Part shown: one piece after another, positions 48,511-62,400 of the stretch
How the letters are laid out: every line of letters begins with the position of its first letter
Numbering within the stretch: the first letter of the stretch is position 1
DNA from: Ophiodon elongatus
Taxonomy: Eukaryota > Chordata > Actinopteri > Perciformes > Hexagrammidae
DNA: 64,000 bases
Reading direction: 5' to 3'
Assembly (NCBI GenBank): GCA_016806645.1
Contig: JACSYO010000912.1
Location: 2,414,001 to 2,478,000, forward strand
Translations under genes and position numbers: made by a program
The notes under the pieces: generated by a model
Told to the model about the DNA's origin: nothing
Databases searched by the model: none
Seen by the model: only the letters and a program-made list of their open reading frames with translations

Positions 48511-49445
48511 TCCTTTAATATGACATTTTTCAATTTAAAGTTTTTTTATTTAGCACAATTTAATACAAATGCAGTTCTAAGTACATTTGAGGGTAATAAA
48601 ACATAAATATAATAAAAAGGGATAAAAAGAGAATACAACACAAGCACCGGAGACAAAGAAAATAAATATATAAGATAAATAATGCTTACTTGAGCTTTAT
48701 GAGAACAATAAACTGAATAAAAGGTTTGCTTTTTGTGTAAGTGGGCTTCAACATGAGACAAGATAAAATACATATTGTACATACAATCTAGCCTATTGTC
48801 GTCTAACTCTTAAACTCAAAAAGGATGCTAAAATAATTTAAGCTGTTAAAATGGCTTTCTTAAAATGTGAGACATCAGGCAGTTTATAAATATTGGTTCA
48901 AGCTCCTCTAAGCTCGGTGCTAAATGTTCTCATAAATTTTGTAGAAAACTCTGGGAAGATTAAGAAGATTGGTAACTTGAGACCTGAAAGATCTGCTAAG
49001 TTAATAAACTAAGTGCGTGTCTGATATGAGGTGTGGGGCGAGGCCATTCACAGCTTTGGACATTGAATTGAATACTGAAATAAGTTTATAAGGATAACTC
49101 GAAATGAGCTACAATCCATGAGGGATTTTAGTTGGAAGATCAATTAAGAGGGAAAATTCAGTCCATCATACATTTTAAATGACTGTGTTTCCTGTCTTTG
49201 CAACCACAACCAGAGATGTAATAGCAGTCGAATAGAGAGTCAATGGGATTCTTACCATTGGGGAACAGTGAAACAAAACGTTGGATGTTGTCAGCATAAG
49301 CATGGTAACTGATGTGATACAAAGGTTAGTGCATACAAATTAGTGCCAGGAAAATCTATTGTTACGTTGTCTTATTGTACAAGTGAATAAACCATAGCAA
49401 AGCTGCAGATTGAAGATGATAAAATGTAGGGAGATTTATGCATTA

Positions 49446-49678
49446 AAGGAACAGTGTGTACAGTGGGGGATTAGTTAGCAGCAATGGAATAATCAGTGTA
49501 TAATCACCTGAAACTAAGAATCGTAGTGTTTTCGTTAGCTAGAAAAAGTAATTTATATCTACATAGGGAACGAGTCGTCTTCCTCGCAGTCCGCCATCTT
49601 TCACCGCCATGTTTCTACAGCAGCCCAGAACGGACGCTAGCTCTAGCGAAAGCCATTCGCGTTTTGCATTATCTGAAG
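49446..49678 (+). repeat. Dispersed repeat, 5' half, split by an insertion
   Basis: aaggaacagtgtgta...cgcagtccgccatctttcac...gccatgtttctacagcagcc...gcgttttgcattatctgaag follows a common fish repeat. Its continuation (aggccaccgtagttctcc) is found 782 bases further on at 50461. Confidence 0.65.
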
Positions 49679-50460
49679 AATGCGTTACAAAACCCGCTAT
49701 TAAACGGGCCCTGGTGATAAATTACCGAACTATTTTAATTAGTACTTTTTAATGTTTTGATGTAATTTATCATCACACTGCAGCACACACTTGCTCTACT
49801 CTCTCTGTCGGGCTGAGCTTCTCCAATTACACACACACATAGAAATTAAAACACACACACACACGAAGCGTGAGCAGACATGCTGCTGTGTTAAAGTGAA
49901 CCAGGTGAAGTGAAGGACACTTGAGTTGATGGCAACTACGTTTGTTACTGTAAGTGCAATAAAATATTTGCAAGTAAAAAGCCAATAATTTATCAAAACA
50001 TCTGTTCAACAAGAACAGACGAGTAAACAAAAGTGAAACCTAATTCAATCAGCCACCGCAGCATGTTTACACAAGTACAGCACGCACATCCGGCCAAAAG
50101 ATATTTTTATAGTAAACGTTTCTGCTGGCTGAGACAAAGCAGCCAGAAGGACAGAGGACAGGAGGAATGACAGTATCCGTGTTATTTATTTAAAGTGTTA
50201 TTTATTTTATTAACATTTTACATTTGTTTCCAGTGAGATATTAATTATTTTATATAGTGACTTTGTTGTTGTATAACGTAACTGTTCCTGCTCTATAAAC
50301 AATATTTAGATATATCTAAATATATAATAATTCTTATCCTATTCTTAATTAATTTGTTTTTAACATTCTATTCATGTTTTTAAAAGCAATTATTTAGTCA
50401 TGTAGAAAAGCAGAGTATTGTTAAGAGTAGCTAGTTGTACTAAAATCTTAAAGATAACTC
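49679..50460. mobile_element. Insert splitting a dispersed repeat
   Basis: About 780 AT-rich bases lie between the two halves of one repeat. No coding capacity, no clear terminal inverted repeats and no obvious target duplication. It could be an unclassified element, or independent retention of two repeat fragments. Confidence 0.4.
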
Positions 50461-50535
50461 AGGCCACCGTAGTTCTCCAACACACTTGGAAAAGGAGGGT
50501 GAGCAGAGAGGTATTTACTTGGACAATCAGCTTGG
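50461..50535 (+). repeat. Dispersed repeat, 3' half
   Basis: aggccaccgtagttctccaa...cttggaaaaggagggtgagc completes the repeat begun at 49446. Confidence 0.6.
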
Positions 50536-50879
50536 TATGTTTGTAGTTTGTTTATTTATTTCTTATTTCAGAAGTCACCTGTAGCTCCAACATCAATATT
50601 TTGTGACTCAGTAGATGTCCACCTCCTTCATCCATTAAGAAACAAGAGGCCTGCCTTTTTGAGGAATGGTACAATATGGCCTGACACTGAGCTCACAGTG
50701 TGACAGTAGAGTAAGGACTGCAGCAAAAAACAAAAAAACAAAGACTAATGACTGAATCTGAACATGGCCTGCCAAATGCCTCAAAGCATTTCATTTTCTA
50801 TTGGTTGAATCCCTTGGGACTGAAAAAAACCCCTGTAAGAAACAAACATTCACATATATGTGTTTATAAATAAATAATC

Positions 50880-51140
50880 CTTGAATATGTTTCTATAAAT
50901 TCCCTGTTTATAATTAGAGTTTCATCCCTGCAGTTTCACCGTCATGTATCATCATGTCTTATATCTAATTAGAAAAGATGCATAATAGCCTATTAGAGAA
51001 ACACTCCCCAACTCTAATTGCCTGAGTCATAAGCCATCAAAGCCCCACTGTGCACTTTATTGGTTCCAAAACTCATCATTTGTCTTTTATTACCAATTAG
51101 CTTATAATAGAAACACACACAATGTCAAAATGTGTCGTGG
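50880..51140. promoter_or_regulatory. Candidate conserved non-coding enhancer
   Basis: Dense TAAT-core words (ataattagag, atctaattagaa, tctaattgcc, ccaattagctt), no simple repeats, no transposon similarity and no ORF. This is the usual look of homeodomain-bound developmental enhancers. Conservation cannot be tested from one sequence. Confidence 0.35.
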
Positions 51141-51559
51141 GAAGCACAAGTGTAAAAGCCACGTGACAGTGGGGATACTGTACTATTTTACTATAAATAT
51201 TGATCATTTTAAGATAGTACAGTGGGGAAATAGAAATTAGAATGGGTCACAGTCCATTTTTTTAACTTGTCAGTGTCAATCTCACATAATTTTTTCTACA
51301 CATTTAAAAGCAATGATTTGCAACATATAGTGTCTGACCAAATGTAATACATCTGTTATGACATATTGAGTTGAAAAGCAAAACATGAAATGTAGTTCCT
51401 CTATGAAATGTACAGATCTCTTAAAAAGACGAAAAGACCCTGGTTACAATAAACTAGAATTATCCTTTAATCCCGGCACTGAGTTGTCATACGAGGCAAC
51501 CCAAAACAGCACTAATTAACTTTTTTCTACAAAGCTTTATACTTGTAGAAACCCATCAG

Positions 51560-52160
51560 CTCTGCACATAAAATCCCACCAGCAGAACTAATAATACCTC
51601 TCCACAATCGCTTGCCATGAAATAGTGTGTCCATATCTAATAACTATAATTAGATATAGACACCCTACGGCTGCACAGGAGGACACAGCGGGGACCTCAT
51701 CGCCTTTCCTCTAAAACTGACCCTGAGTCAGCCTTATGTAATGTCCGCTCTCTTGCCATTACAACTCTATTATGCTGTCCTTTTATTGCCCATTCAGCAC
51801 CTTGAACTGCACTGTGGCCGCCTGTAACATGATAATAGCTCGCCATCTCATTTTTCCATATGGCTCTTTTTAAAAAATATTTATCCATCTTTCTCACGAA
51901 ATTCCTGATTCTAGTTTCTCCCCGCTGCTCTGTCGCTCAGTGTCGCTCTGATTGCCTCAGTAATGCACTGAATATATCCTGGGTGGCTATTCAGCGCAAA
52001 TTGCTTTGTGTTGGGTTGCTGTAGGGCCCAAACTAACTGAACTGGGGAGGCAGGCTGGGGCCTCCACAGTTTGGGGGAAAATAATGATGGAGGCTGCTAA
52101 TGGGCCTCGCTGTTAGGCTTCAGTTTTTACTGCTACAACAGAGAAATAGCGGTGGCATGA
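51560..52160. promoter_or_regulatory. Second candidate conserved non-coding block
   Basis: Repeat-free. Contains ataactataattagatat, gccattacaactctattatg, tgaccctgagtcagcc (AP-1/MARE-like) and ctgattgcctcagtaatg. It sits in the same repeat-poor interval as 50880-51140. Confidence 0.3.
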
Positions 52161-53257
52161 CTATATGATGTGTTCAGTACTGCATTGATGAAGCCCCTTG
52201 GTGTAAACTCACCTCTGAGTTAAAATTAATCTGTATGCTTTCTCATTAACAGATAAAATCCTGTATTTATCAAGTGCTTCAGAGTAGGAAATAACTCCTA
52301 ACTGGCCAAAGATCCTCAGAGTGACGAATGTTTGGACCAGGACTAAGAGCATTTTATCAACTTTCTTAATTAAGGAAAACACTCCTATCTCTGCTGATGT
52401 GTCAGGTGTTTCCAGGAGATTGTATTCTATGAGAGGAGAGATGTTTTGGGAATTTGAGACCCTGTGTAAGATGTAGAGGAGAACTCATACTGACCTTGCA
52501 AAAGCCTGTGTCCTCGCAATGTTGCACTTTATTGTAACAGCGATGATTCTCTCAGAGCCAACAAAACTATAAATCAAAGTATTGTCATAAATCAAACTTT
52601 GATCACGCTTTTGCACGCCATAAAGAGAATGTGCACGCCGAGGGTCCTCAGTGACAGCAGATTTTAATGTCCCCTTGGCTGGTAATGAAGGATATCTCAC
52701 TTAATTACAACAGGTAAAACATTTTGATAGGGTCTTATACGTTATTTTTTATTCCTGCTATTTCAAATAAGAGCTGAGCTATAATATTTGAGAGAAGAGG
52801 ATGCATTGTAACAATATCTGGTCATATTTTTATAGTGCATTTCCCAAGACCGAGTGACATTACAGAAGTAACACATTTTCCTCTCATGTAGAGCACATAC
52901 ATTAACAAAGAGTGTACTTTAAAAGGAAACAGGACAGTGGAAGAGGATATTTCACGTCCTTCGGGGATTTGCAGCATGTGCCTGTGTAATATGTGCAAGA
53001 CGCAGCACCATAATAAGAGCTGTAAATGTTGTGGTTGGACTCAGCCAAGAGTCAAATTTTCTTATTTGAATCTACTCAATAGGCTAAAATAAAATGTTAC
53101 GCCATGTGAGTGACCTTGTTTACAGTCTACAATAGATGTATTTGTAAATATCATCTTCTAATCGTTTTTACCCTCACATTTTTGCACACATAATCTTGGT
53201 AGGCTACCTTTTTTATTTACAACAATTGTCAGAGAATGACATGTCATGAAACGTTGC

Positions 53258-53314
53258 CATTTATAAAGCGTTGTACCTTTTTTAGGCCTAAAAAGGTACA
53301 ACGCTTTATAAATG
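53258..53314. repeat. 57-bp near-perfect palindrome
   Basis: The left arm catttataaagcgttgtacc and the right arm ggtacaacgctttataaatg are exact reverse complements, joined by a T run, AGGCCT and an A run with a one-base length difference. It can form a hairpin with essentially no loop. Confidence 0.97.
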
Positions 53315-53884
53315 ATTCTCAAGTTCTTCTCTGAGATAGAAGTGTTTTTAGTTAGCATGATTCCTAGAAATTATAAATACAGACTAGAAGTCTTCACAGG
53401 TCCAAAAATCTGTGGCCAAACCGCAAAAAAGACCAGGAAATGTATTACCTGGAAACAAACCTGACACGTCTATTATTTGAAAGCTAGGATTTGGACCCAT
53501 GCAGACTTAATCAATCCTGTCTGATCACGGCTTAGTCTTCTTGGATCCTCTCGGCTATTACACATAATGTTAAGTAGGCCAGGTACCCGCTTTAATAGAA
53601 CAAAACCCAACCTTGACTCGATTGATGGATCCGATACCTGTACGGGTCCCAGGTTGTTTCTCGGGTCATAGGGTTCAGGTGAACCTGTGAAGACCTCTAA
53701 CACAGACCTAGTCTGGATTTTGCATTCTCTGAATGCTAAATAAATGGCATTTTGAGGTGAACATCATTTACCCTGACTTTGTCATTGTGGTTGTTTTTTG
53801 TCTTTAATACTGTAGAATACAGTATTATATTTATTTTCATTGCATTAAATTGTTTGTCCTTTGTCTCCTTTTCTCTTGTTTCAG

Positions 53885-54094
<210 letters not shown>

Positions 54095-54447
54095 TGGGCT
54101 GTTTTAGTCTGGGCCAATACTAAAACAACAAGACTGATTAAGTCTATCTTTTTATGCACTTGCCCCACATTCAAACTGGATATGGGTCAGACCGGCTCTT
54201 TTTATACACTGTTCTCATTACATTTTTGGGTCACTCAGGTTTTTACACTGGGAGCCTCGTAAATAAATCATGAATGTCCCTGGTACACTTCAGAGTGCTG
54301 GTCATCTGTGAATATCTCTTGGTTGTGTGAATTGGGCTTCCTCTTAAATTATACAGTGAGCTGTATGGGAAAGGCAAACAATATAACACACACACAGTCC
54401 CAGGCCATATTGTGTCTAATGTGTCGTCACTGAGTGTCTCTCTTTAA

Positions 54448-54678
54448 GTGAGTCAGACTTGGCAGAGGGCACCGCTGTACCAGGCCGGTCCCAGCGAGGC
54501 GAGCGGAAAAGAAGGGCAGGGGGCAAGGGGGTTGACTCTGCAGGGATGGTGTCCAGGAATAGAAGTGGTCAGATGGGGCAGTACTGATCAGAAGGAGGGG
54601 TCTGAGATCAGGTGGTGGAGACCGCAGACTGGCCCCACGTCAGAGGGATGTACAGAGCGGAGGACACTCTGCAAATAA
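54448..54678 (+). other. G-rich open frame, not called as a gene
   Basis: 76 codons from an ATG (MSQTWQRAPL...) in unusually G-rich DNA. An overlapping frame reads SESDLAEGTAV...GRSQRGERKRR and is basic. Neither is recognised. No clear acceptor or donor marks it. Confidence 0.15.
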
Positions 54679-56196
54679 TGTAAATACACTATGGACAGGT
54701 TGATGCTGCTAAAGGCACAAAAGATGTTTGGTAACTGATGTGAAATAGACTAAGAACACTCTAATCAGGCATGTTTGCTCTAATTGACAGTTGTTCTTAA
54801 TGTTCAACCACCATCCATCACCAGATACCTCATGAACATTTTAGCATTATTCACAAGTCATACAAAGCTAATGAATAAGCAGTATTAACACCGGATTCCA
54901 GCTCACTGGTCTGGCAGCTTCTTCTTCCTCTGCTGTTCTCTGTTTGCACCACAGTTTTGCCATCTGCAATCCCTCTATCTTCTCCTCCATCTCACCTTTC
55001 ATTCTCTGACTTTCAGAGGCCCTGAGCAGTTGAAACTTTGGTGGACATCTTTGCTTTTTAGTTTTTTAGAGCCTGAGGACTCTGACAGAGGGCAGCGATC
55101 CTGCTACCCTCCTCTGACAGCTGTGTCTCTGTTCTATCAGCAGCCTCTCTGTATCCTCCATTCTCTCCCTCGTTTCTTTTTTTCTTTTTTTAATACAGGC
55201 TTCTTTTGGTTCACTATCAACTCTGACCTGCTTTTATCTTCTTGTTACAATGTTCTCAGCTTTATAATTGTTATGTCCTTTCCCTCAGGTTTCATTCGGT
55301 GTTGCAAAAAGTTGATTTTCCAATATTGTGTTTTACGAGGCTGTGGCCCTGTAACTTTCTATAAAAGGGAATGAGAGTAATTTAATACTTTATACAACAA
55401 CAAGAATTACAGGTTTGACATTTACTTTCTGGCTTTTGGAGTTGAATTCACCAACATAGATTTATTTAAATAGATAAAACATTCATGATTGTAAAACAGT
55501 GATGTCCTTAATTAAACTAGCCAAGTAGCCAGACCTACCTCCACAGCGCTGTGTCATCGCTAAAGAAAGGTCTGGTTCCACACATTATCATTCTGGCAAA
55601 GGGGGAAAAAACGCTCTGACTTGTCTGTATTTCAATTAAAATCGGCGTGCAGAGCCCAGGATGCAGCGACGTTACCCATCCAAAATAGATAGCGGAGATA
55701 GTTGAAGGGGAGGGGAATGCCGGCCGATACCAACAGTCTCCATTTGGTGAGTCAGACTAGCCGTAGTCTAGTAGTAGTCTTCAACAGTGCAGAATCATTC
55801 TATCGCTTATAGAACTTTTAGGTATTGCTGCTTCGCTACATTATGTTACATATTGGACATCAAGACAAAAGAAAAGATAGCAAAAGAAGAGGCAGAAAAA
55901 TAATAAAGTGTGTTTTATTTAGGGAAAAAAAACTATTTTGCAAGAAAGAGAACACTAGGGAGAAACTGTAGAAAGCACTGGATCATTATTGTCTTTTTCA
56001 TGGGGAGCAGTGACATCTCCCCTCGGTATCATCCCTGAACATCATGAGAAAAAAAAATCTGAAAGCATGGAACAAGAATCAAAGAAATGCTTAAAAAATC
56101 AATTACTTGAACTCTTGAAGCTTTGACCAGGTCAAATGAGGAGATGCTCCACAGTGTGTCTGCCCTTGAGACATTTCTCTGAGCAGATCTGTAGCA
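54679..56196. other. Non-coding stretch, nothing recognised
   Basis: A 114-codon frame at 55030-55374 is rich in Phe and Leu from a pyrimidine-rich stretch and is judged accidental. Confidence 0.45.
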
Positions 56197-56414
56197 ATGC
56201 CAAACAAAGGACGACCAGCGAAACGTGTGAAGGCCATGGCAGTCTGTAAAGAGAACAGCAAAGTGTCCTCTTTTGATTGGAGTTGACAAACTCCAGAGAT
56301 GGACAGAGTGAATATACAGAGGAGTGTACAGCCGGATGAGGAATTTCTTTATCTCTTTGACGAGATGCAACAACAATGTGGAGACGCAGAGGAGAGCTTA
56401 AATAATTACAGAAG
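56197..56414 (+). pseudogene. Possible decayed exon, broken by an in-frame TGA
   Basis: One frame reads MPNKGRPAKRVK (AT-hook-like GRPAKR) for 29 codons, then TGA at 56284-56286. It continues in the same frame as QTPEMDRVNIQRSV and DEEFLYLFDEMQQQCGD to a good donor (gaag|gtatgt at 56415). The second half looks like real coding sequence in composition. I do not recognise the protein. It could instead be a true first exon starting at 56299, or chance. Confidence 0.25.
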
Positions 56415-59400
56415 GTATGTTGTACTTAATCTTGCAAATCGCTTTCTTTGTGAATTAGCTTGTTGCTTGAAGTATTTCGGAATCAGTCTGTGATTTCATA
56501 TATTATACACAATGGCTTGATAACCCCTACAAAAGAGTTAAAAACTGAATGTATGATAATATATATTATACAGCTAGCTGGCTAACTCTGAATAGCTAGT
56601 TCATGAACATATTAATATGTCTCTGTCTGCAAATGTGTAACACCAACACAGAGAGATATTCAGGATAATGTGCATCACAAACAGAGTTTTAAGTATTTTA
56701 GGGTGGACGTTAACTTTGATTATTGACTGTCTGGTTAATCAGAAGGGTTTTTTCTTATGATATTAGGTTTTGTTTCCTCTAAAACTATCAGAGGCACTAA
56801 AGGTTGACTTTAATTTTTTCCATTTCTTTAGTGATTAAAGAGTGTTGATGAAGACTCCAAACCTTTATTAAGATATATCTAGAAGTATTAGTATAGTACA
56901 TATAACACCAAAGTTAACTTTACGTTTCTTGGGGAAAGTCTACCAGATCAAGTCTCAAAATCAAGTCACAAGTCTTACCAAGTAAATTGTACATGCACCT
57001 TCAGGTCTTTTAAACCTCTGAATGATGGCTATTCCTTAGTATTTGAACATTTACCATTCAAAGCAGTGTTTATGGTGCTTTTTTTCATAGCTAAGACAAA
57101 GTCCTTTCGAGTACAGTAGGCCTAATTTTAATATTTAAGATGTGTGGCAAGTCAGACTGGCCTTGTTCTGGGATTTTACCAGATCAAAACATAAAACTAG
57201 ATTTTTCTTTTTGTTATCAAGGCATATTTGGTATCAGAGCTATCAAGTCCAGATCAAGTCTCAAGTCCTAATTTTAAGACTCAAATCTGACTCAAATCTC
57301 TGTATTGCACAATGCTAACTCCCAGACCTCAAACACAAACAAACCACATCTTCGACATGTAAGTGAGTATGTAAGCAGACACATTGTCACAGATACTAGA
57401 CTGCACAGAATCACAGTGACAACGTATAGATTTACAATTTCCCTTTTTTGTGGTTCAAAATTATCTCCGATTCTCTCAGATGAATACTTCCAAGAGAAAG
57501 AAGAGACAAAGTGCGTTCAGTCCTTTTCATCACAAGGTTTTATTCCAGCTGATTTCTCACTACTTGGTTTAACCATCAAACAGTGTTTCATGTGGTCCCA
57601 AACTCTTCGTGAGCTGAAAGTCTCCGAAGACATGAAATATTAACTGTATGTCTGTCTGTGTCTCCCTCTTGGAATAGCTACAGTATACCTGGGCCCTGTG
57701 GTGGTTTTCATCTGGATGGAGATTAAAGGGGCCAAGGCACAAATCACGTCATACAGAGCTTCAGAGAAGATGAACGGAAAGAATACGTTTCCTCTGTTAC
57801 GTGCCTTCCTGACTGAATGTAACTCTCTTTGATGCTTTAGGGACACCGTGTGATCATGTACAGGTGAGTGTGTGTCTTTGTGTGTATTGGTGTGCGTGCC
57901 GGCAGCGGTGGAGAATCCTCCAAGGTATTGTACAAAAGCCGTTGTAGGGAATCCTGCTTTGGTGAAGATTTTAATTTACATCTGCCTGACTCTGTCCTCT
58001 GCTTGCCTGTCTCCTGGAGTTCTCTTCCTTCACCTCAGTAGAGCGGTCATGCTACTCTTAATAGTGTAATTTCAGGCAACACGTGTCATATGTTTTATGT
58101 CTTTATGAGAGATTTTCAAGGACAACAACAGAGTACATCATCTGTCACTTCCAAAATGACCCATATGAGCGTTTCCTGATTTAACGCCTGCATCGGTAGG
58201 AAGATATCATTTATCCAGTCCAGTATAATAATTACATCTATATTTGACGTTTTTCTTACAATATTTTCTCCGACCTTCATAAAGAATTTAGTTGCCTAAC
58301 CTTCACAATACTCTAGATATGATATTTCAAAAAGTTCTGCACAATTGTCCCATATCAGTGATCTTGTCTGATGATAGGGTTGCATTTATCAGTGCCTTCC
58401 AAGAACATTACAAAATGACTGTTACTAAATTATCTATATGACAGTTTGCTGACTTGCCATGATATCGGTAAAGCATCAAATGATTTATGGCCATCAAGGG
58501 GCAGCAGAAACAAACAGTAAACATGACACTGACATGTTATCAATGGATCTATCTATTACCATCTTTTAAGTTGAAATGGGAAACTTTTCAGCAGACGTTT
58601 GCTTCTTTGCACAACCAGCAGATACGTCGATACTTTGTCATTGAATGTCGTTACTATGTCCATTATCAGTAATTAATTGATACCTTGCAGCCAATAATCA
58701 CATTCAGGATGGAGTCGCATTCATATTATTAATTACACATGTTTTTCCTGCTCAGACATGTGAAAAGCCCTATCAAAGATATAACATAACATTATAACAT
58801 TTTGGTTAAGTTTGATATTTCAACATATTTTCACTTGTTTTGTCTTGGTTTCTTATTGCGTGTATTACTTTTTTTATTACGTTTCTGCCAAGGCTACTGA
58901 TTACTTTCATAAGAGCTCACTGAGCTGCAAAATAAATGTGCCCTGCAAAAACAGTACATGACAAAATGTGTTGAATTGTGAATGCCTTCATAAGGTGACT
59001 CTTTTGCCTGTTCTTCAATGTCCAGGTCAGTTTTTGGTCCAGTTAAGTGGAACAGGGAGGAGAAGAGATTCTCAGAAGTAGGGGACACGTGCACATGAGA
59101 GAAGAAAAGAAGAAGGATTTTTAATGAATCTCTGAGTTACCTGTGTGTGATTAGAGGGAGGCGAGGGGTTTCTGCAGTGTGCATAGGACTCAAGTTGTCT
59201 TTCTTTGGGACATCAGTGCAGTAATTGGTAAGGGGGTCTGGGAGAAACCCACAGGGAATTGGTTGGCCTTCATCCCACATATGGCTGTCTCTGGTTCATG
59301 AGGTCATATTCTGTTGAAGTGCATCAAAACACTTCGTTTTCCCCTGAAGGACGATTGCAATATGACTGTATGTTTTTGCTCTTTTTAGGATTTCAGTCCC

Positions 59401-62400
59401 TTTGATTTTAATCTGAAATCTTTGCATGCACCACAGTTAAAGATAGTTAACTGATATAGACAGACAGATAGATAGAAGAGTTATTATGATCTGCAGGACC
59501 CCTCTGTACAATGAGCAGATAGACCTACCGTACTTGACTTAACAAATGCTTTACCAGCATTTCTATGACTGTCATGACTTAAAGGTCTCTCGGGTCCTTC
59601 TCTTTTGAGGGATCAGGAGTGTCATAGTAACCACACATGTATATCTCAATCATAAATATTTCAAACAATAGCAAATGTCCTAGCAGGCATACCAAAGTAA
59701 CATGCCACATCAATACCATTTGATTAGAAGATAAAGCCTTGGTTATGCTTTACTTAAGGATAGTAGCAGTGACATGAACTGACATGGAATTGTGACAATG
59801 AATCTTTTATACTCTGTGTGGGTTTCTCCTTGTGAAAAAGCCCCTCATAGTTCTCCATTTTCTTCATGCTAGGTAGTGGAATTGCCTTTGGCCATTGCTG
59901 TGTTAGCTTAGCTCCCATCCCAGTTCTCCTCTCTCCTCTTGCGGCGGTTGACTTCGGTTGTGTTTCGTTAGGCCTGTTTGGGTTAGTAGTCGGAAGATGC
60001 TGTGATTGTATAATGGTTCGCCGCACTTATTCCTATAGGCACACTTCCTTTTCCGATGTTGAGTAGTAAGTATCAGTCATATGCCATATTTGCTCCAGTA
60101 ATAAACACTAAAAGATAACAGATTAAAACAAAAAGAAAATGTAGGAAAGGTAATGGGAGCTACCGGCTGCCGCATCTACATGCACCGCCACCAACTTCCC
60201 TTGCTGGTCTTTTTGTACTGAGCCCCTAGGCCATTGGTTCATTAGGATGCAAATCTTTAAAAACAGGCCACAAAGATATTCCCATTTTTTTTTCAAAGGC
60301 CAAATAATTTCAAAGCAATTTTTAGAAAATGTGAACCAAACAGGAGTTAATAGTGCTTTTTGTGGACTATTTTCAGACACAAATTAATACACATTGATCA
60401 AACTACAGAGCCCGTGTTTATCTTAATGTTGAAACATGGCCCCTAGCGCAACAGTGTGACTTACTGATGTGTTTTTAATAGTTTTTGGACAACAATGGAG
60501 CTCAATGGCACCGAGGAGTCAAGGCTTTGGCTACAGAGGAAATACTTCAGGATCAATTAATTGTTCGTCATTACCGCGGAATACAAAGTGTTTGCTGGGA
60601 GATGCTCAAGCATCTTGAAAACAATATTCTCTAGTTACAGTGATGTAAAGCACCAATGGACTGCAGAGACCTTACTGTAAAAGCCTGTAACTATTTCCCT
60701 CTCCATCACGAGACAGATTGGTTATCTTATGGTGCCTCAAATCAACTTGTCATACATCCAGCAATATTATTTACAGAATAGCATGCACAAGTGGACACAC
60801 AATAGAAGAAACACATCAGTATAACATCGCTAGTTCCTTCCACTTCTACTTTTCTGCGTTACAATTAATTTTCTCTCTTCTCGTTTTCTATCCCTCTCCC
60901 AGCATGAAGCTCATCTAACGGAGGAGAACCTGGGTCCTTTCCTCCTGGTTGCATTTGAAGTCTCCTCTCTCTCTCTCTCTCTCTGCCTTGTCATCGTGAG
61001 CTTCGCAGCCTCATGCCTTCTGCTTGGCTTTCACTCAGCTGCTGAATCATCGCTTTGATTCTCTTCTTTCTATCTGTTTTCCTCCATCATCCGCCAGCCT
61101 TCAGTCCCCAGCCGCTGATCCGAGAAAAAGTTGCTGCCTCTCTGTGCTTGCTTATGTAATTCAAACTTATTTATATGTAATATTATGTAATGTTTTTGCT
61201 GCAGTAGCAACACTCAAAACAGTGTCCCTGCCAGTAAGGCTTTAAACAGAGGTGAATCATGTGGCCCAAACAGTCCTCACTACTAATGAGTAATCAGCAA
61301 TGTGCTTGTTTTGACCATGTGCGCATTCGTTAGCATTATAACAGCACTGGTGGGCTAGATAGCTCTCTTGGCTCTGCTATCTTGATTAAGCCTGCTAGTA
61401 TGCAACCAGCATTTTAGCAAAGCTCATTTAGCGGCAGAGATTTTGCTTTCATTTCCCTAATTGTTGGCCTTGCGTTACCATTTAAATACAACATATGTCT
61501 GATTTAGAGTTACATCATGTAGTTGCGGTGTTGCTTTACACTTTAATGCAACACCTTCTGTTCAGTTTAGATGCCTAAACTGGATTATAAAGTACACTTC
61601 TGAGACGTTTACAAGCATTAGAAAAGAACCTGATGATGTGAATAAGGGTGTTTTCACATTTAGTCCTTTTTTAAACAAACCGAACTCAGTCCTCTTAAAG
61701 TGGACAAAAAAGTGAACCAACAGAAAAGGGACTCAGTTCTATTTGTGTTCACATCGTCAGTTCATTTCAAAGAGGACTCAGTTCTGTTTCTGGTCCACCT
61801 CAGCTCTGAAGAGACCTCAGGCCTCTTTCTGTTCACACTATAGTTCCTACCTTCATCACTCTGCTGGTCAATGCTTTCCTCTTCTATCATATTTTTAGCA
61901 TTGGTGCTTCCACACAGAATACTGTCCTGTTTGTTGTAAAAGGGGCATGTGTCTTTCAGGTCATCAGATTCTCCACCCTCTTAAATATCTATTTTATATT
62001 TTTGTGAATATTTGTGAAAATATCACTTTCAAACAACTGTATTTATTCAAGTTTCTCACCAAAAATGTATATTTTTCCTGGAATACATTTGAACAGATCA
62101 TGGTAAACGTATATATTTCACCCGATTATATTTTTTCTGAATAGAGCCTGAATGCATCATAATGTAACCTCTGTTAATGTCAGCGTTGTTAGCTTTGTTA
62201 TTTAGCCAAGCAGGACTGTGCTGCCCACCAGCAGCTCCTGCAGATTTCAGGCATTGGCGAAGAGAAAACATCAATGACGATCTCCTGAATGCATAATTTT
62301 ACTGAATATCGGCAACAATCGGTAGCTTATGAATGCGTAATTCTAAATTTTTTGAGTGACCCTTAAAACTTGTGGGCAATACTTCTTTCCACTTTGTGTA

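Noticed and set aside
48134..48511. Minus-strand frame of 125 codons
   Set aside because: No domain recognised and it resembles repeated fish DNA; kept only as a repeat note.
56284..56286. TGA between two coding-like pieces read as selenocysteine
   Set aside because: No selenoprotein similarity and no SECIS-like structure was recognised; decay or chance is simpler.
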